From Bog-756 sp963824645 (GTDB taxonomy: Bacteria; Actinomycetota; Acidimicrobiia; Acidimicrobiales; RAAP-2), in contig CAWGQC010000004.1 in assembly GCA_963824645.1 (NCBI GenBank), positions 620,001 to 684,000 of the forward strand: DNA of 64,000 nucleotides, given 5' to 3'. The notes under the pieces are model-generated. The model did not search any database. It had not been told where the DNA came from and was given only the letters and a program-made list of their open reading frames with translations. This document shows positions 51,066-59,753 of the stretch, piece by piece. A program made the translations under genes and the position numbers. The stretch's first letter is position 1. Every line of letters begins with the position of its first letter.

Positions 51066-52401
51066 TACCGACGCGCCCGCCGACGCGCCCGCCGACGGGA
51101 CATCGGACCTGATGGAAAAGGTGGTCGGGCTGTGCAAGCGGCGCGGCTTCATCTTCCAGTCGGCCGAGATCTACGGCGGCTTCCGCTCGACCTACGACTA
51201 CGGCCCGCTCGGCGTCAACATGCTGCGCAACGTCAAGAACGCGTGGTGGGAGGCCATGGTGCAGCGGCGCGACGACGTGGTCGGCCTGGACGCCGCCATC
51301 CTCTCCCCGCCGGCCGTGTGGGAGGCCTCCGGCCACCTGGCCAACTTCTCCGACCCGCTGGTCGATTGCCTGCACTGCCACCAGCGCTGGCGTCAGGACA
51401 AGATCGAAGGAGTGTGTCCGGCCTGTGGGTCGACCGAGTTCACCCCGGCCCGGGCCTTCAATCTCATGTTCAAGACCCATGCCGGACCTCTGGAGGACGA
51501 GGGGGCGGTGACCTACCTGCGGCCGGAAACGGCCCAGGGCATGTTCATCAACTTCGCCAATGTGCTCCAGACCACCCGGAAGAAGCCGCCCTTCGGCATC
51601 GCCCAGGTGGGCAAGTCCTTCCGCAACGAGATCACCCCACAGAACTTCGTCTTCCGGACCCGGGAGTTCGAGCAGATGGAGATGGAGTTCTTCGTACCCC
51701 CTGATGACGCCCCTAAATGGTTCGACTACTGGCTTCACGAACGGTTCTCGTGGTACCTGGCGTTGGGCATTCCCGAGTCCGAGCTCCGGCTGCGTCACCA
51801 CGACGCCGACGAGCTGTCCCACTATTCGGCGGCCACGGCCGACGTCGAGTTCATGTTCCCCTGGGGTTGGGACGAGCTGGAGGGCATCGCCAATCGCACC
51901 GACTTCGATCTCAAGGCCCACGCCGCCGCCTCGGGCGAGCGTTTGGAGTACTTCGACCAGCCCACCGGCGAGCGCTACGTGCCCTATGTGATCGAGCCGG
52001 CGGCCGGAGCCACCCGCACCATGATGGCCTTCCTCCTGTCCTCGTACCACGAGGACACCGTGGGGGGCGAGAGCCGCACCGTGCTGCGTCTCCATCCCCG
52101 TCTGGCCCCCTATCAGGTGGCGGTCCTCCCCCTGTCCAAGAAGGAGACGCTCGAGCCGCTGGCCCGCCAGGTGCTGGCCTCACTGCAGCCCCACTTCATG
52201 TGCGACTACGACCTGACCCAGTCCATCGGCAAACGCTACCGCCGGCAGGACGAAGTGGGCACGCCGTGGTGTGTGACCGTCGACTTCGACTCGTTGGAGG
52301 ACCAGGCCGTCACCGTCCGCGACCGCGACAGCACCGAACAGGTGCGCATCCCGATCGACGGGGTGGTGGCCGAACTGCGGTCGCGCTTCGAGCGGGCCTG
52401 A
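51058..52401 (+). CDS. glyS: Glycyl-tRNA synthetase, alpha2 type
   Basis: This 447-residue class II synthetase has motif 1 region GFIFQSAEIYGGFRSTYDYGPLGVNMLRNVK, a zinc-like CLHCHQRW...CPACG, motif 2 QVGKSFRNEITPQNFVFRTREFEQMEMEFF and motif 3 GATRTMMAFLL. The C-terminal anticodon-binding domain follows (YQVAVLPLSKKETLEPLARQVLASLQPHF). It charges tRNA-Gly. The ATG follows TACCAT by 8 nt, consistent with a leaderless transcript, and overlaps the hemW end. The N-terminal DAPADAPADG is a short disordered lead. Confidence 0.97.
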   Translation: MPDTDAPADAPADGTSDLMEKVVGLCKRRGFIFQSAEIYGGFRSTYDYGPLGVNMLRNVKNAWWEAMVQRRDDVVGLDAAILSPPAVWEASGHLANFSDPLVDCLHCHQRWRQDKIEGVCPACGSTEFTPARAFNLMFKTHAGPLEDEGAVTYLRPETAQGMFINFANVLQTTRKKPPFGIAQVGKSFRNEITPQNFVFRTREFEQMEMEFFVPPDDAPKWFDYWLHERFSWYLALGIPESELRLRHHDADELSHYSAATADVEFMFPWGWDELEGIANRTDFDLKAHAAASGERLEYFDQPTGERYVPYVIEPAAGATRTMMAFLLSSYHEDTVGGESRTVLRLHPRLAPYQVAVLPLSKKETLEPLARQVLASLQPHFMCDYDLTQSIGKRYRRQDEVGTPWCVTVDFDSLEDQAVTVRDRDSTEQVRIPIDGVVAELRSRFERA

Positions 52402-52546
52402 CACCCGTCGTTCCCGCCCCGGTCCCGGCTCGATTCCTCGTCCGATGCTGGGCCGCCCCTGGCCCCGCCCCGACACCGGGCTGTCCGTTTAGATTGGCGC
52501 GGGTCCCTCCCATACACCCCGATCCTCGGTGAATGGAGTTCCCGAC

Positions 52547-53308
52547 ATGCGATTCGTATTGGTTCACGGTGGATTCCACGGCGCCTGGTGTTGGAGCCGG
52601 ACCATTCCCGAACTGGAGACGCTGGGCCACCAAGCCATCGCCATCGACATCCCCGGCCACGGCGAACGCAGCCACGAAGCGGCCACCATGGCCAACCGCC
52701 TCGACGCCGTGCTGGCCGTACTCCGGCCCGGCGACGTGCTCGTCGGCCACTCGGGTGGCGGCCTGGAGATCACCCGTGCGGCCGATGCGGCCCCCGACCT
52801 GGTCAGCCACGTCATCTACCTGGCGGCGGCCTTGCCGCTCGAGGGCCTCCTGATGCAGGAGGCCCTCGTCTACCGGGACGACGGAGCTACCGGAGGCGAC
52901 TACGACGTCACCGGCATGCTGGCGCATCTACGTTTCGACGACGACGGTTCGATGGCCTTGGCCACCGCCGAGGGCGCACGGCAACTCTTCTACCACGACT
53001 GCGATGCGGCCACGGTGGCCTGGGCCTTCGACCGGCTCACTCCGGAGGTGGCCGGTGACACCGCCACCACGCCTGTCTCCGTGCCACGATTCTGGGAGGC
53101 TGAGCTGCCCCGCAGCTTTATCGTCTGCCTGCAGGACCGTGCCCAACCAAGGTGGCTGGCCGCGGTCACGGCACGACGGCTCGGCGTCGAACCCCTGGCC
53201 ATCGATGCTTCGCACTCACCCTTCCTGAGCCGCCCGGCCGAACTGGCCCGACTGCTGGTCCAGGCCACGACCACCCAGCCCGTTGCCCCGCTCAGGCCCA
53301 ACGGGTGA
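52547..53308 (+). CDS. Alpha/beta hydrolase (methyl-ketone/ester hydrolase-like)
   Basis: This 253-residue alpha/beta hydrolase has the family opening FVLVHGGFHGAWCWSRTIPELETLGHQAIAIDIPGHGERS, the nucleophile elbow VGHSGGG (serine) and the C-terminal catalytic histidine in SHSPFLSRP. The overall pattern (short lid, GHSGGG, 'HgGfhGaWcW') resembles plant methylesterase/hydroxynitrile lyase-like enzymes. The ATG follows GGAG by 8 nt. It stands alone with its own promoter region. A carboxylester is the likely substrate. Confidence 0.88.
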   Translation: MRFVLVHGGFHGAWCWSRTIPELETLGHQAIAIDIPGHGERSHEAATMANRLDAVLAVLRPGDVLVGHSGGGLEITRAADAAPDLVSHVIYLAAALPLEGLLMQEALVYRDDGATGGDYDVTGMLAHLRFDDDGSMALATAEGARQLFYHDCDAATVAWAFDRLTPEVAGDTATTPVSVPRFWEAELPRSFIVCLQDRAQPRWLAAVTARRLGVEPLAIDASHSPFLSRPAELARLLVQATTTQPVAPLRPNG

Positions 53309-53417
53309 TGGCCAGGGTCCCGCCGATGGGCGCCAGCACTGCTCACCCGAAGCGGGGGAGGCGCCGTCCCACTGCGCTCCCTTGACCTCGATCGACGGTG
53401 GGCCAAGAATCAGATCC

Positions 53418-53792
53418 ATGTCCAGTACCGAGATCGACCAGTACCTGGCCGGGGTGGACGAACCCAAACGGTCCACTCTGCAGAAACTGCGCCAGACCAT
53501 CCTGGAGGTGGCCCCCGATGCCGAGGAGGGGATTTCCTACGGCCTCCCCGCGTTCAGGGTGAACGGGAAAGTCATCGCCGGATTCGCCGCCTTCAAGAAC
53601 CATCTCAGCTACCTGCCCCACAGTGGTTCGGTATTCCCCGTCCTTCGGGACCAACTGGCCGGCTATACGACGTCGACGGGGGCGCTTCGTTTTCCCATCG
53701 ATGCGCCGCTGCCGAAAACTCTGGTGCAGAGCCTGGTCACTGTGCGCCTGGCCCAGGCTTTTCCGGACCAGGCCAGCCGGCCGGGACATTAG
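53418..53792 (+). CDS. DUF1801/YdhG-like domain protein
   Basis: This 124-residue protein has YLAGVDEPKRSTLQKLRQTILEVAPDAEEGISYGLPAFRVNGKVIAGFAAFKNHLSYLPHSGSVF, the DUF1801/YdhG pattern (L..LR..I....P.a.E.isYg.PaF...gk...f.a.k.H....p). These iron- or copper-responsive-looking proteins have no proven function; some are linked to intracellular iron chaperoning. The ATG is chosen from the family length; an upstream frame from 53283 is Pro/Gly-rich and non-homologous. Confidence 0.85.
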   Translation: MSSTEIDQYLAGVDEPKRSTLQKLRQTILEVAPDAEEGISYGLPAFRVNGKVIAGFAAFKNHLSYLPHSGSVFPVLRDQLAGYTTSTGALRFPIDAPLPKTLVQSLVTVRLAQAFPDQASRPGH

Positions 53793-53819
53793 GTCCGGGC
53801 ATCGGCCAAACGGCACCCG

Positions 53820-54560
53820 GTGACGGCCGCCTACGACCAGATCGGAAGGGGATACTCCGCCTTCCGGGCCACCGATCCCAGCATCGCGGCCGCCATATCG
53901 GCAGCCCTGGCCGGTGCGGACTCCGTGCTCAACGTCGGTGCCGGGTCCGGCTCCTACGAAGAGTGCGCCCCGGGGTGTCTGGCCGTGGAGCCGTCAGCCA
54001 CGATGATGGCGCAGAGACCACCGGGGAGCGCTCCGGTGGTCCAAGCCGTGGCCGAACACCTGCCGCTCCGTTCGCGCTCTTTCGAAGCGGGCATGGCCCT
54101 CCTCACTGTTCACCATTGGGACGATCTGTTTTCCGGCCTCACCGAGCTGCAGCGGGTGGCCGGGCGATTGGTGATCCTGACCTTCGACGCCGATGTCCAC
54201 GACGCCCTCTGGTTGTTTGCCGAATACCTCCCGGAGGCGACGGTGACCGCATCGCAACGGCCACCCCGGCCGGAGGACATCGGTGCTCTACTGGGTGGGG
54301 CTCGTGTCGAAGTGGTCCCCGTGGGCCCCCTGTGTCGGGACGGATTCGCGTCGGCCTACTGGCAGAGGCCGCATGCCTACCTTGACCCGGAGGTCCGGAG
54401 GTGCTGTTCGGGCTTGGCCGAGCTTCCCGCCCCCCTGGTCGAGGAGCGTATGGAGCGCCTGTCCGCCGACCTCACCAGCGGCCGTTGGGAGGACACCCAT
54501 GCCGACCTGCTCACAGCCACCTCCTTTGACGGCGGCCTGCGTCTGGTGGTCACCGATTGA
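53820..54560 (+). CDS. Class I SAM-dependent methyltransferase (arsenite-methyltransferase-like fold)
   Basis: This 246-residue protein opens YDQIGRGYSAFRATDPSIAAAI. It contains the SAM-binding motif I VLNVGAGSGSYEE, motif II VEPSATMM and motif III LPLRSRSFEAGMALLTVHHWDD, then the strand VAGRLVILTF. It belongs to the UbiE/Methyltransf_11 class; the substrate is unknown. The start is GTG, 27 bp after the DUF1801 stop. The cysteine pair in VRRCCSGL is not a recognised zinc site. Confidence 0.86.
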   Translation: MTAAYDQIGRGYSAFRATDPSIAAAISAALAGADSVLNVGAGSGSYEECAPGCLAVEPSATMMAQRPPGSAPVVQAVAEHLPLRSRSFEAGMALLTVHHWDDLFSGLTELQRVAGRLVILTFDADVHDALWLFAEYLPEATVTASQRPPRPEDIGALLGGARVEVVPVGPLCRDGFASAYWQRPHAYLDPEVRRCCSGLAELPAPLVEERMERLSADLTSGRWEDTHADLLTATSFDGGLRLVVTD

Positions 54561-54631
54561 TCCAATGATGGAGGGACGGGTCGACTTCATCCCACCACGG
54601 GGCGCTCGACCCCATCACCGATCCGGCGGTC

Positions 54632-56707
54632 ATGGTATGGGAGCATCGCCGGGTGAGACGATGGACACAGGTCTCCCGTGTGGGAACGACGGGGATGGCA
54701 CTCGTGGCCATGGCGGCCGCCGCCTTCCTGCTGTCGACGGCGGGCTCCCACGCCCAGGCGGCCGGCACCACCCACCCCTACCAGGTCACCTTCGTGGCCC
54801 GGCAGTGCCCGAACTACCAGGACATAAGCGCCAACCTGGCCCGCAACAATATTCAAGAGAGCCTGCAGGACCTCGGGCCTGACACCTTCTATCAGCCGGG
54901 CCAACCCATCTCACCGTCGATCGAGACGCCCCATCAGCCCGCCTGCACACCCCTGGCGGGGTGGCAGTTCACCTTCGGGAGCGGGATCGACGGCACAACG
55001 CCGGGTACCAATCTGTCGCGGGTGTCGGCCCCCGGCGCCCCCGTGACGACGGAGGCGTCGGTTCCGTTGCTCGACCCCCAGGGCGATCCCACCGGTGGGT
55101 CGATCGCCGGTGCGGTAACCGTCGCCCTCACCCCGGCCCAGGTGTCGGCGGCCCTGAGTCGGAACCTGTGGGTGCAAGGAGGTACGGCCACCGATCCCCT
55201 GGGGACCGGTTCGTTCGGTGACCGTTACGCATTCGGCGCCCTGCGCTGCGCCATCGACAACCTCAACGGGGACAACGTGGAGTGGGTCGGTTTCCCCACC
55301 GGCACCACCAACGTGTTCTGCTACTACTACGCCGTGTCCCAGACCCCCGCCCCGGGCACCATCGTGGTCAAGAAGCAACAGGTGCTGGCGGCCGACGAGA
55401 CGGCCTCGACCAACACCTTCCCGTTCAACGGATCGGTGTCCTACAATCCCGGCGGTAACTTCGATGTCCCGGTCAGCGGCCCCTCCGGTGCCACCGGTTC
55501 GGTGTCGTTCACCCGCGACTCCGGTGTCGATTGGAACTTCACCGAACTGCCCTACGGGGGCTTCAGCTTCACCTCGGTGACCTGTAGCTCGAACAGCGGG
55601 CTGAGCACGTTCAAGCAGGGGTCGGGAACCCCCGCGCCCACGCTCACTTCCACGGTCAACGATCCGGTCATCGTCGATCTGGCCCCGGCGGACGTCGCCA
55701 CCTGCACCTACGTGGACACCCGCAACGTGGTCGACCTGACCGTCCTCAAGCAGACCACCGGGGGAAGCGGTCCCACCACCTTCGACTTCGGGATGACCGG
55801 TCCGACCGGCGGGCTGCCGGATCTGTCGGCCACCGTCTCCCAGCCCGACGACCCGGTGGTGGCCTGCACGGCGACGGCGGTGTGCGACACCGTCGACACC
55901 GGTGGGTCCTTTCCGGCCACCTACACCATGACCGAGGCGTTGCCCCCGGCGGCCCCCGCCGGCACCTGGGCGGTATCGGGGTTCGAGTGCAACGGCAACG
56001 GAGGGCCCACCACCGACCCGACCCAGTCGGTGACCATCACCTCGCTGTCCGACGCCATTCAGGCCTGCGTCTTCACCGACTCGTTCACGCCCACCGGCAG
56101 CGTCACCATCACCAAGACGACCACGGGCGGTGTCGGGAGCACCGACTTTGTGGTGACCCCGGTCACACTGCCGTCGGACGAGAGCGACACCGGCCAGACA
56201 CTGCTCAGCGCCACCACCACCCAGCCCGGCGTCCCGGTCACCGCCACCCTGACCTCGGGGCCCCCGATCGATCCGTTGGCGGTCAACCAGCAGTACTCGA
56301 TCACCGAGGAGGGACCGGAGAACACCGTGGCCGGAACCTGGGCCACCCATTCGATCAGCTGCAACGGGGCGGCCACCGACCCCACGGCCTCGGACACGGT
56401 GGTCACCCTGACCGCCGCCGATCCCCACATCACCTGTGCTTTCACCAACGCCTTCACCGCCGCCCCGCCTGCCACCACCACGACCACCACCACGGCCGCC
56501 GTCACCACGACGACCACCACCGCCGGACCTCAGGTGGCTTCGGCCACCTCCGCCGTCAAGTTGGCCGCCACCGGTCTGGACACGCCCCTACTGCTCGAGG
56601 TGGGCGTGCTCCTGGTGCTGGCCGGACTGGCCCTGATGGCCGGGGAATGGACACGCCGGTCCCACGGCCCGCGGCCCGGGTCCGGCGAGCGGGGCCGGCC
56701 GCACTGA
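54632..56707 (+). CDS. Large secreted, LAATG-type cell-wall-anchored surface protein
   Basis: This 691-residue protein has a signal peptide (GMALVAMAAAAFLLSTAGSHAQA, about 21-43) and an N-terminal domain with a few cysteines. Repeated beta-sandwich modules follow, with VKKQQVLAADETAS, ...LTVLKQTTGGSGPTTFDFGM... and SVTITKTTTGGVGSTDFVV starts. A Thr-rich stalk (ATTTTTTTAAVTTTTTTAG) precedes the sorting signal LAATG at residues 644-648. A hydrophobic helix (LLLEVGVLLVLAGLALMAG) and Arg-rich tail complete the signal. LAxTG is the signal of class E sortases of actinobacteria. It is likely displayed on the cell wall as an adhesin or stalk protein. No sortase gene is in the window. Confidence 0.82.
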   Translation: MVWEHRRVRRWTQVSRVGTTGMALVAMAAAAFLLSTAGSHAQAAGTTHPYQVTFVARQCPNYQDISANLARNNIQESLQDLGPDTFYQPGQPISPSIETPHQPACTPLAGWQFTFGSGIDGTTPGTNLSRVSAPGAPVTTEASVPLLDPQGDPTGGSIAGAVTVALTPAQVSAALSRNLWVQGGTATDPLGTGSFGDRYAFGALRCAIDNLNGDNVEWVGFPTGTTNVFCYYYAVSQTPAPGTIVVKKQQVLAADETASTNTFPFNGSVSYNPGGNFDVPVSGPSGATGSVSFTRDSGVDWNFTELPYGGFSFTSVTCSSNSGLSTFKQGSGTPAPTLTSTVNDPVIVDLAPADVATCTYVDTRNVVDLTVLKQTTGGSGPTTFDFGMTGPTGGLPDLSATVSQPDDPVVACTATAVCDTVDTGGSFPATYTMTEALPPAAPAGTWAVSGFECNGNGGPTTDPTQSVTITSLSDAIQACVFTDSFTPTGSVTITKTTTGGVGSTDFVVTPVTLPSDESDTGQTLLSATTTQPGVPVTATLTSGPPIDPLAVNQQYSITEEGPENTVAGTWATHSISCNGAATDPTASDTVVTLTAADPHITCAFTNAFTAAPPATTTTTTTAAVTTTTTTAGPQVASATSAVKLAATGLDTPLLLEVGVLLVLAGLALMAGEWTRRSHGPRPGSGERGRPH
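56561..56575 (+). other. LAATG sorting signal
   Basis: These codons encode Leu-Ala-Ala-Thr-Gly, followed by about 23 hydrophobic residues and a basic tail. This is the three-part cell-wall sorting signal recognised by class E sortases. Confidence 0.75.
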
Positions 56708-56884
56708 GGGCGAGGACCGGATGGAGCGGTTGGCTCCGGTGGGCGAGCGGGGGGTGACGGCGGGGATGGCCCGCAGCCCTTCCCGCCCCGCGCCGGCCAG
56801 GTAGTCTGAGCTGTCGGCGCCGTCCCTGCCCAGCGAGCGGCACGGCACGATCACCCCCGAATCCACTCAGGAGCACCTTTCCTC

Positions 56885-59707
56885 ATGCCGTACGTCTTCG
56901 ACTTCGACCACAAGCACCGCAAGCCGCCCATGGACATGAAGGACCTTCTCGGCGGCAAAGGCGCCAACCTGGCCGAAATGACCTCGGTTCTGGGCCTGCC
57001 CGTGCCCCCCGGCTTCACCATCGCCACCACCGCCTGTCGGGACTACATGGAGAGCGGGTGGCCGACCAGCCTGACCAAGGAGGTGGCCAACGCCCGGGCC
57101 CGGCTGGAGCGGACCATGGGTAAGCGCATCGGCGATCCCAGCGATCCCCTCCTGGTCTCCGTGCGCTCGGGGGCCAAGTTCTCCATGCCGGGGATGATGG
57201 ACACGGTCCTAAATCTCGGGCTCAACGATCAGTCGGTCGAGGGCCTGGCCAAGCAGACCGATGACGAGCGCTTCGCCTATGACTCCTACCGGCGCTTCGT
57301 GGCCATGTACGGACGGATCGTCCTCGGGATCCCCGGCGAGGAGTTCGATGCCCTCCTCGAGGCGGCCAAGGAACTGGCCGGCACCGACTCCGACGCCGGC
57401 GTTCCCGTCGAGCTCCTCCGCTACCTCGTCGACGCCTACCAGCAGATCGTCGAGCGCCATACCGGCCACCCCTTCCCCCAGGACCCCGACGACCAGCTGC
57501 GCGGCGCCATCGAGGCGGTTTTCGCCTCCTGGAACGGGCCACGGGCGGTGGCCTACCGGGTGCGCGAGAAGATCGCCCACGATCTGGGTACGGCGGTCAA
57601 CGTTCAGGCCATGGTGTTCGGTAATCGCGACGACAACTCGGGTACCGGCGTGGGCTTCACCCGCGATCCGGCCACCGGTGACTCGGGCGAGTACGGCGAC
57701 TTCCTGGTCAATGCCCAGGGTGAAGACGTGGTGGCCGGTATCCGCAACACCGAACCCCTGTCGGCCCTGCGGGACAGGTTCCCGAAGATCCATAAGGAGC
57801 TCCTGGCCATCTTCGCTCGACTCGAGCGCCACTACCGGGACATGTGCGACACCGAGTTCACCATCGACCAGGGCAAGCTGTGGATGCTCCAGACCCGGGT
57901 GGGGAAGCGGACTGGCCGGGCCGCCCTCAAGATGGCCGTGGACATGGTGGGGGAGCGAGCCATCCATCTGAGCAAAGAGGAGGCGGTGGGCCGGATCACC
58001 GGCGAACATCTCGAACAGGTTCTCCACCCCCAGTTCGCCGGGTCCGGGTACGCGGTGCTGACCCGTGGCCTGGGCGCGTCTCCCGGGGCCGCCGTGGGCC
58101 GGGTGTACCTCACCGCCGACGACGCCCAGGCGGCGGCCGAGCGGGGCGAAAAAGTGGTGCTGGTGCGTAGCGAGACCTCACCCGACGACGTGCACGGCAT
58201 GCTGGCCTCCGAGGGGATCCTGACGGCCCGCGGTGGGCTGGTCAGCCATGCCGCGGTTGTCGCTCGGGGGTGGGGGAAGCCGGCCGTGGTGGGGGCCGAA
58301 GCAGTGCGGGTGGGCCCGGCCTCGTTCACCGTGGGTGACACCGAGGTGGCGGAAGGGGAGTGGATCTCGCTGGACGGCACGAACGGAATAGTGGTGCTGG
58401 GCCAGGTCCCGGTGTCGGTGGGTCAGACACCGCCCGAGTTCGACACCATCCTCGGGTGGGCCGACCAGATCCGGGCCGGCTATCTCGGTGTGCGGGCCAA
58501 TGCCGACAACGGTCCGGACGCGGCCAACGCCCGCCGGCACGGAGCCGAGGGCATCGGCCTGTGCCGTACCGAGCACATGTTCCTGGCCGAGGACCGCCTT
58601 CCCATCGTGCGCCGGATGATCCTGGCCGCCACCCCGACCGAGGAGAAGGACGCCCTCGAGGCGCTGCGGGTGGCCCAACGGGCCGATTTCGAGGACATCC
58701 TGGAGGCCATGGACGATCTGCCGGTCACCATCCGGCTCCTCGATCCTCCGCTTCACGAGTTCCTGCCCGACACCGAGGAGCTGGCCATCAAGGAAGCAAC
58801 CGTCGGCCTGTCGGACGAGGAGGAGCGCCTGTTCGAAGCGGCCCGGGCGTGGCACGAGGTCAACCCGATGCTGGGTACCCGGGGCGTCCGCCTCGGTGTC
58901 ATCAAGCCGGGCCTCTACGCCATGCAGGTGCGCGCCCTGATGGAGGCGGCGCTGGACCGGGTGGCGGCCGGCGGTCACCCGATCGTCGAGATCATGATCC
59001 CCCTCACCGTCACAAGAGAGGAGCTGGCTCTGGCCCGGTCGTGGGTGGAAGCGGCCATCGCCGAGGCGGAGGCTGGGGCATCCATCGGCACGGCCAGCCC
59101 GCCATCCGCCAAAGCCCGGAAGGCGTCCGGGTCGTTGGAGGTCCTCATCGGCACCATGATCGAGACCCCCCGGGCCGCCCTGGTGGCCGGCGAGATTGCC
59201 GAGGAAGCCGACTTCTTCTCCTTCGGGACCAACGACTTGACCCAGATGACCTTCGGCTTCAGCCGTGACGACGTCGAAGGGCGGATGATGGCCTCCTACC
59301 TCGAGCTCGGTCTGTTGAAGAGGAACCCGTTCGAGGTGGTCGACCCCGACGGCGTGGGTGAGCTGGTGCGCCTGGGCGTGACCCGGGGCCGGGCCACCCG
59401 GCCGTCCCTCAAAGTCGGTGTGTGCGGTGAGCACGGGGGCGACCCCGACTCCATCGCCACCTTCTACGCCGCCGGGCTCGACTACGTGAGCTGCTCCCCC
59501 TTCCGGGTGCCCATCGCCCGGCTGGCGGCCGCCCAGGCGGTGCTGGCCGATCCCGGGTCCCGCCGGCCCCGTGCCACCAAGGCATCCAAGCAGGCCGCCA
59601 AGGTGTCCAAGGGGGCGGCCAGGGTGTCGAAGAGGGCGGCCCGGGTGTCCAAGAAGGGCAAGACCCAGAAGAAGGCCAGGGCCAAGGCAGGAGCGGCGCG
59701 CCGCTAG
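56885..59707 (+). CDS. ppdK: Pyruvate, phosphate dikinase with a basic C-terminal tail
   Basis: This 940-residue enzyme, about 60 longer than typical, has an N-terminal ATP-grasp domain (DLLGGKGANLAEMTSVLGLPVPPGFTIAT...), the phospho-histidine swivel motif ILTARGGLVSHAAVVARGWGKPAVVGAE and the C-terminal PEP-binding barrel with YVSCSPFRVPIARLAAAQA. It interconverts pyruvate, ATP and Pi with PEP, AMP and PPi. Residues 892-940 are unrelated: a Lys/Arg/Ala-rich repeat (KVSKGAARVSKRAARVSKKG) resembling histone H1 or mycobacterial HupB tails. A short insert (SIGTASPPSAKARKASGS) lies within the C-terminal domain. A TAGTCT -10-like element lies at 56802. Confidence 0.95.
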   Translation: MPYVFDFDHKHRKPPMDMKDLLGGKGANLAEMTSVLGLPVPPGFTIATTACRDYMESGWPTSLTKEVANARARLERTMGKRIGDPSDPLLVSVRSGAKFSMPGMMDTVLNLGLNDQSVEGLAKQTDDERFAYDSYRRFVAMYGRIVLGIPGEEFDALLEAAKELAGTDSDAGVPVELLRYLVDAYQQIVERHTGHPFPQDPDDQLRGAIEAVFASWNGPRAVAYRVREKIAHDLGTAVNVQAMVFGNRDDNSGTGVGFTRDPATGDSGEYGDFLVNAQGEDVVAGIRNTEPLSALRDRFPKIHKELLAIFARLERHYRDMCDTEFTIDQGKLWMLQTRVGKRTGRAALKMAVDMVGERAIHLSKEEAVGRITGEHLEQVLHPQFAGSGYAVLTRGLGASPGAAVGRVYLTADDAQAAAERGEKVVLVRSETSPDDVHGMLASEGILTARGGLVSHAAVVARGWGKPAVVGAEAVRVGPASFTVGDTEVAEGEWISLDGTNGIVVLGQVPVSVGQTPPEFDTILGWADQIRAGYLGVRANADNGPDAANARRHGAEGIGLCRTEHMFLAEDRLPIVRRMILAATPTEEKDALEALRVAQRADFEDILEAMDDLPVTIRLLDPPLHEFLPDTEELAIKEATVGLSDEEERLFEAARAWHEVNPMLGTRGVRLGVIKPGLYAMQVRALMEAALDRVAAGGHPIVEIMIPLTVTREELALARSWVEAAIAEAEAGASIGTASPPSAKARKASGSLEVLIGTMIETPRAALVAGEIAEEADFFSFGTNDLTQMTFGFSRDDVEGRMMASYLELGLLKRNPFEVVDPDGVGELVRLGVTRGRATRPSLKVGVCGEHGGDPDSIATFYAAGLDYVSCSPFRVPIARLAAAQAVLADPGSRRPRATKASKQAAKVSKGAARVSKRAARVSKKGKTQKKARAKAGAARR

Positions 59708-59753
59708 CCACCGCCGGACGGTCGACCTCGCTCACGCGGTACCGTCATCAACC

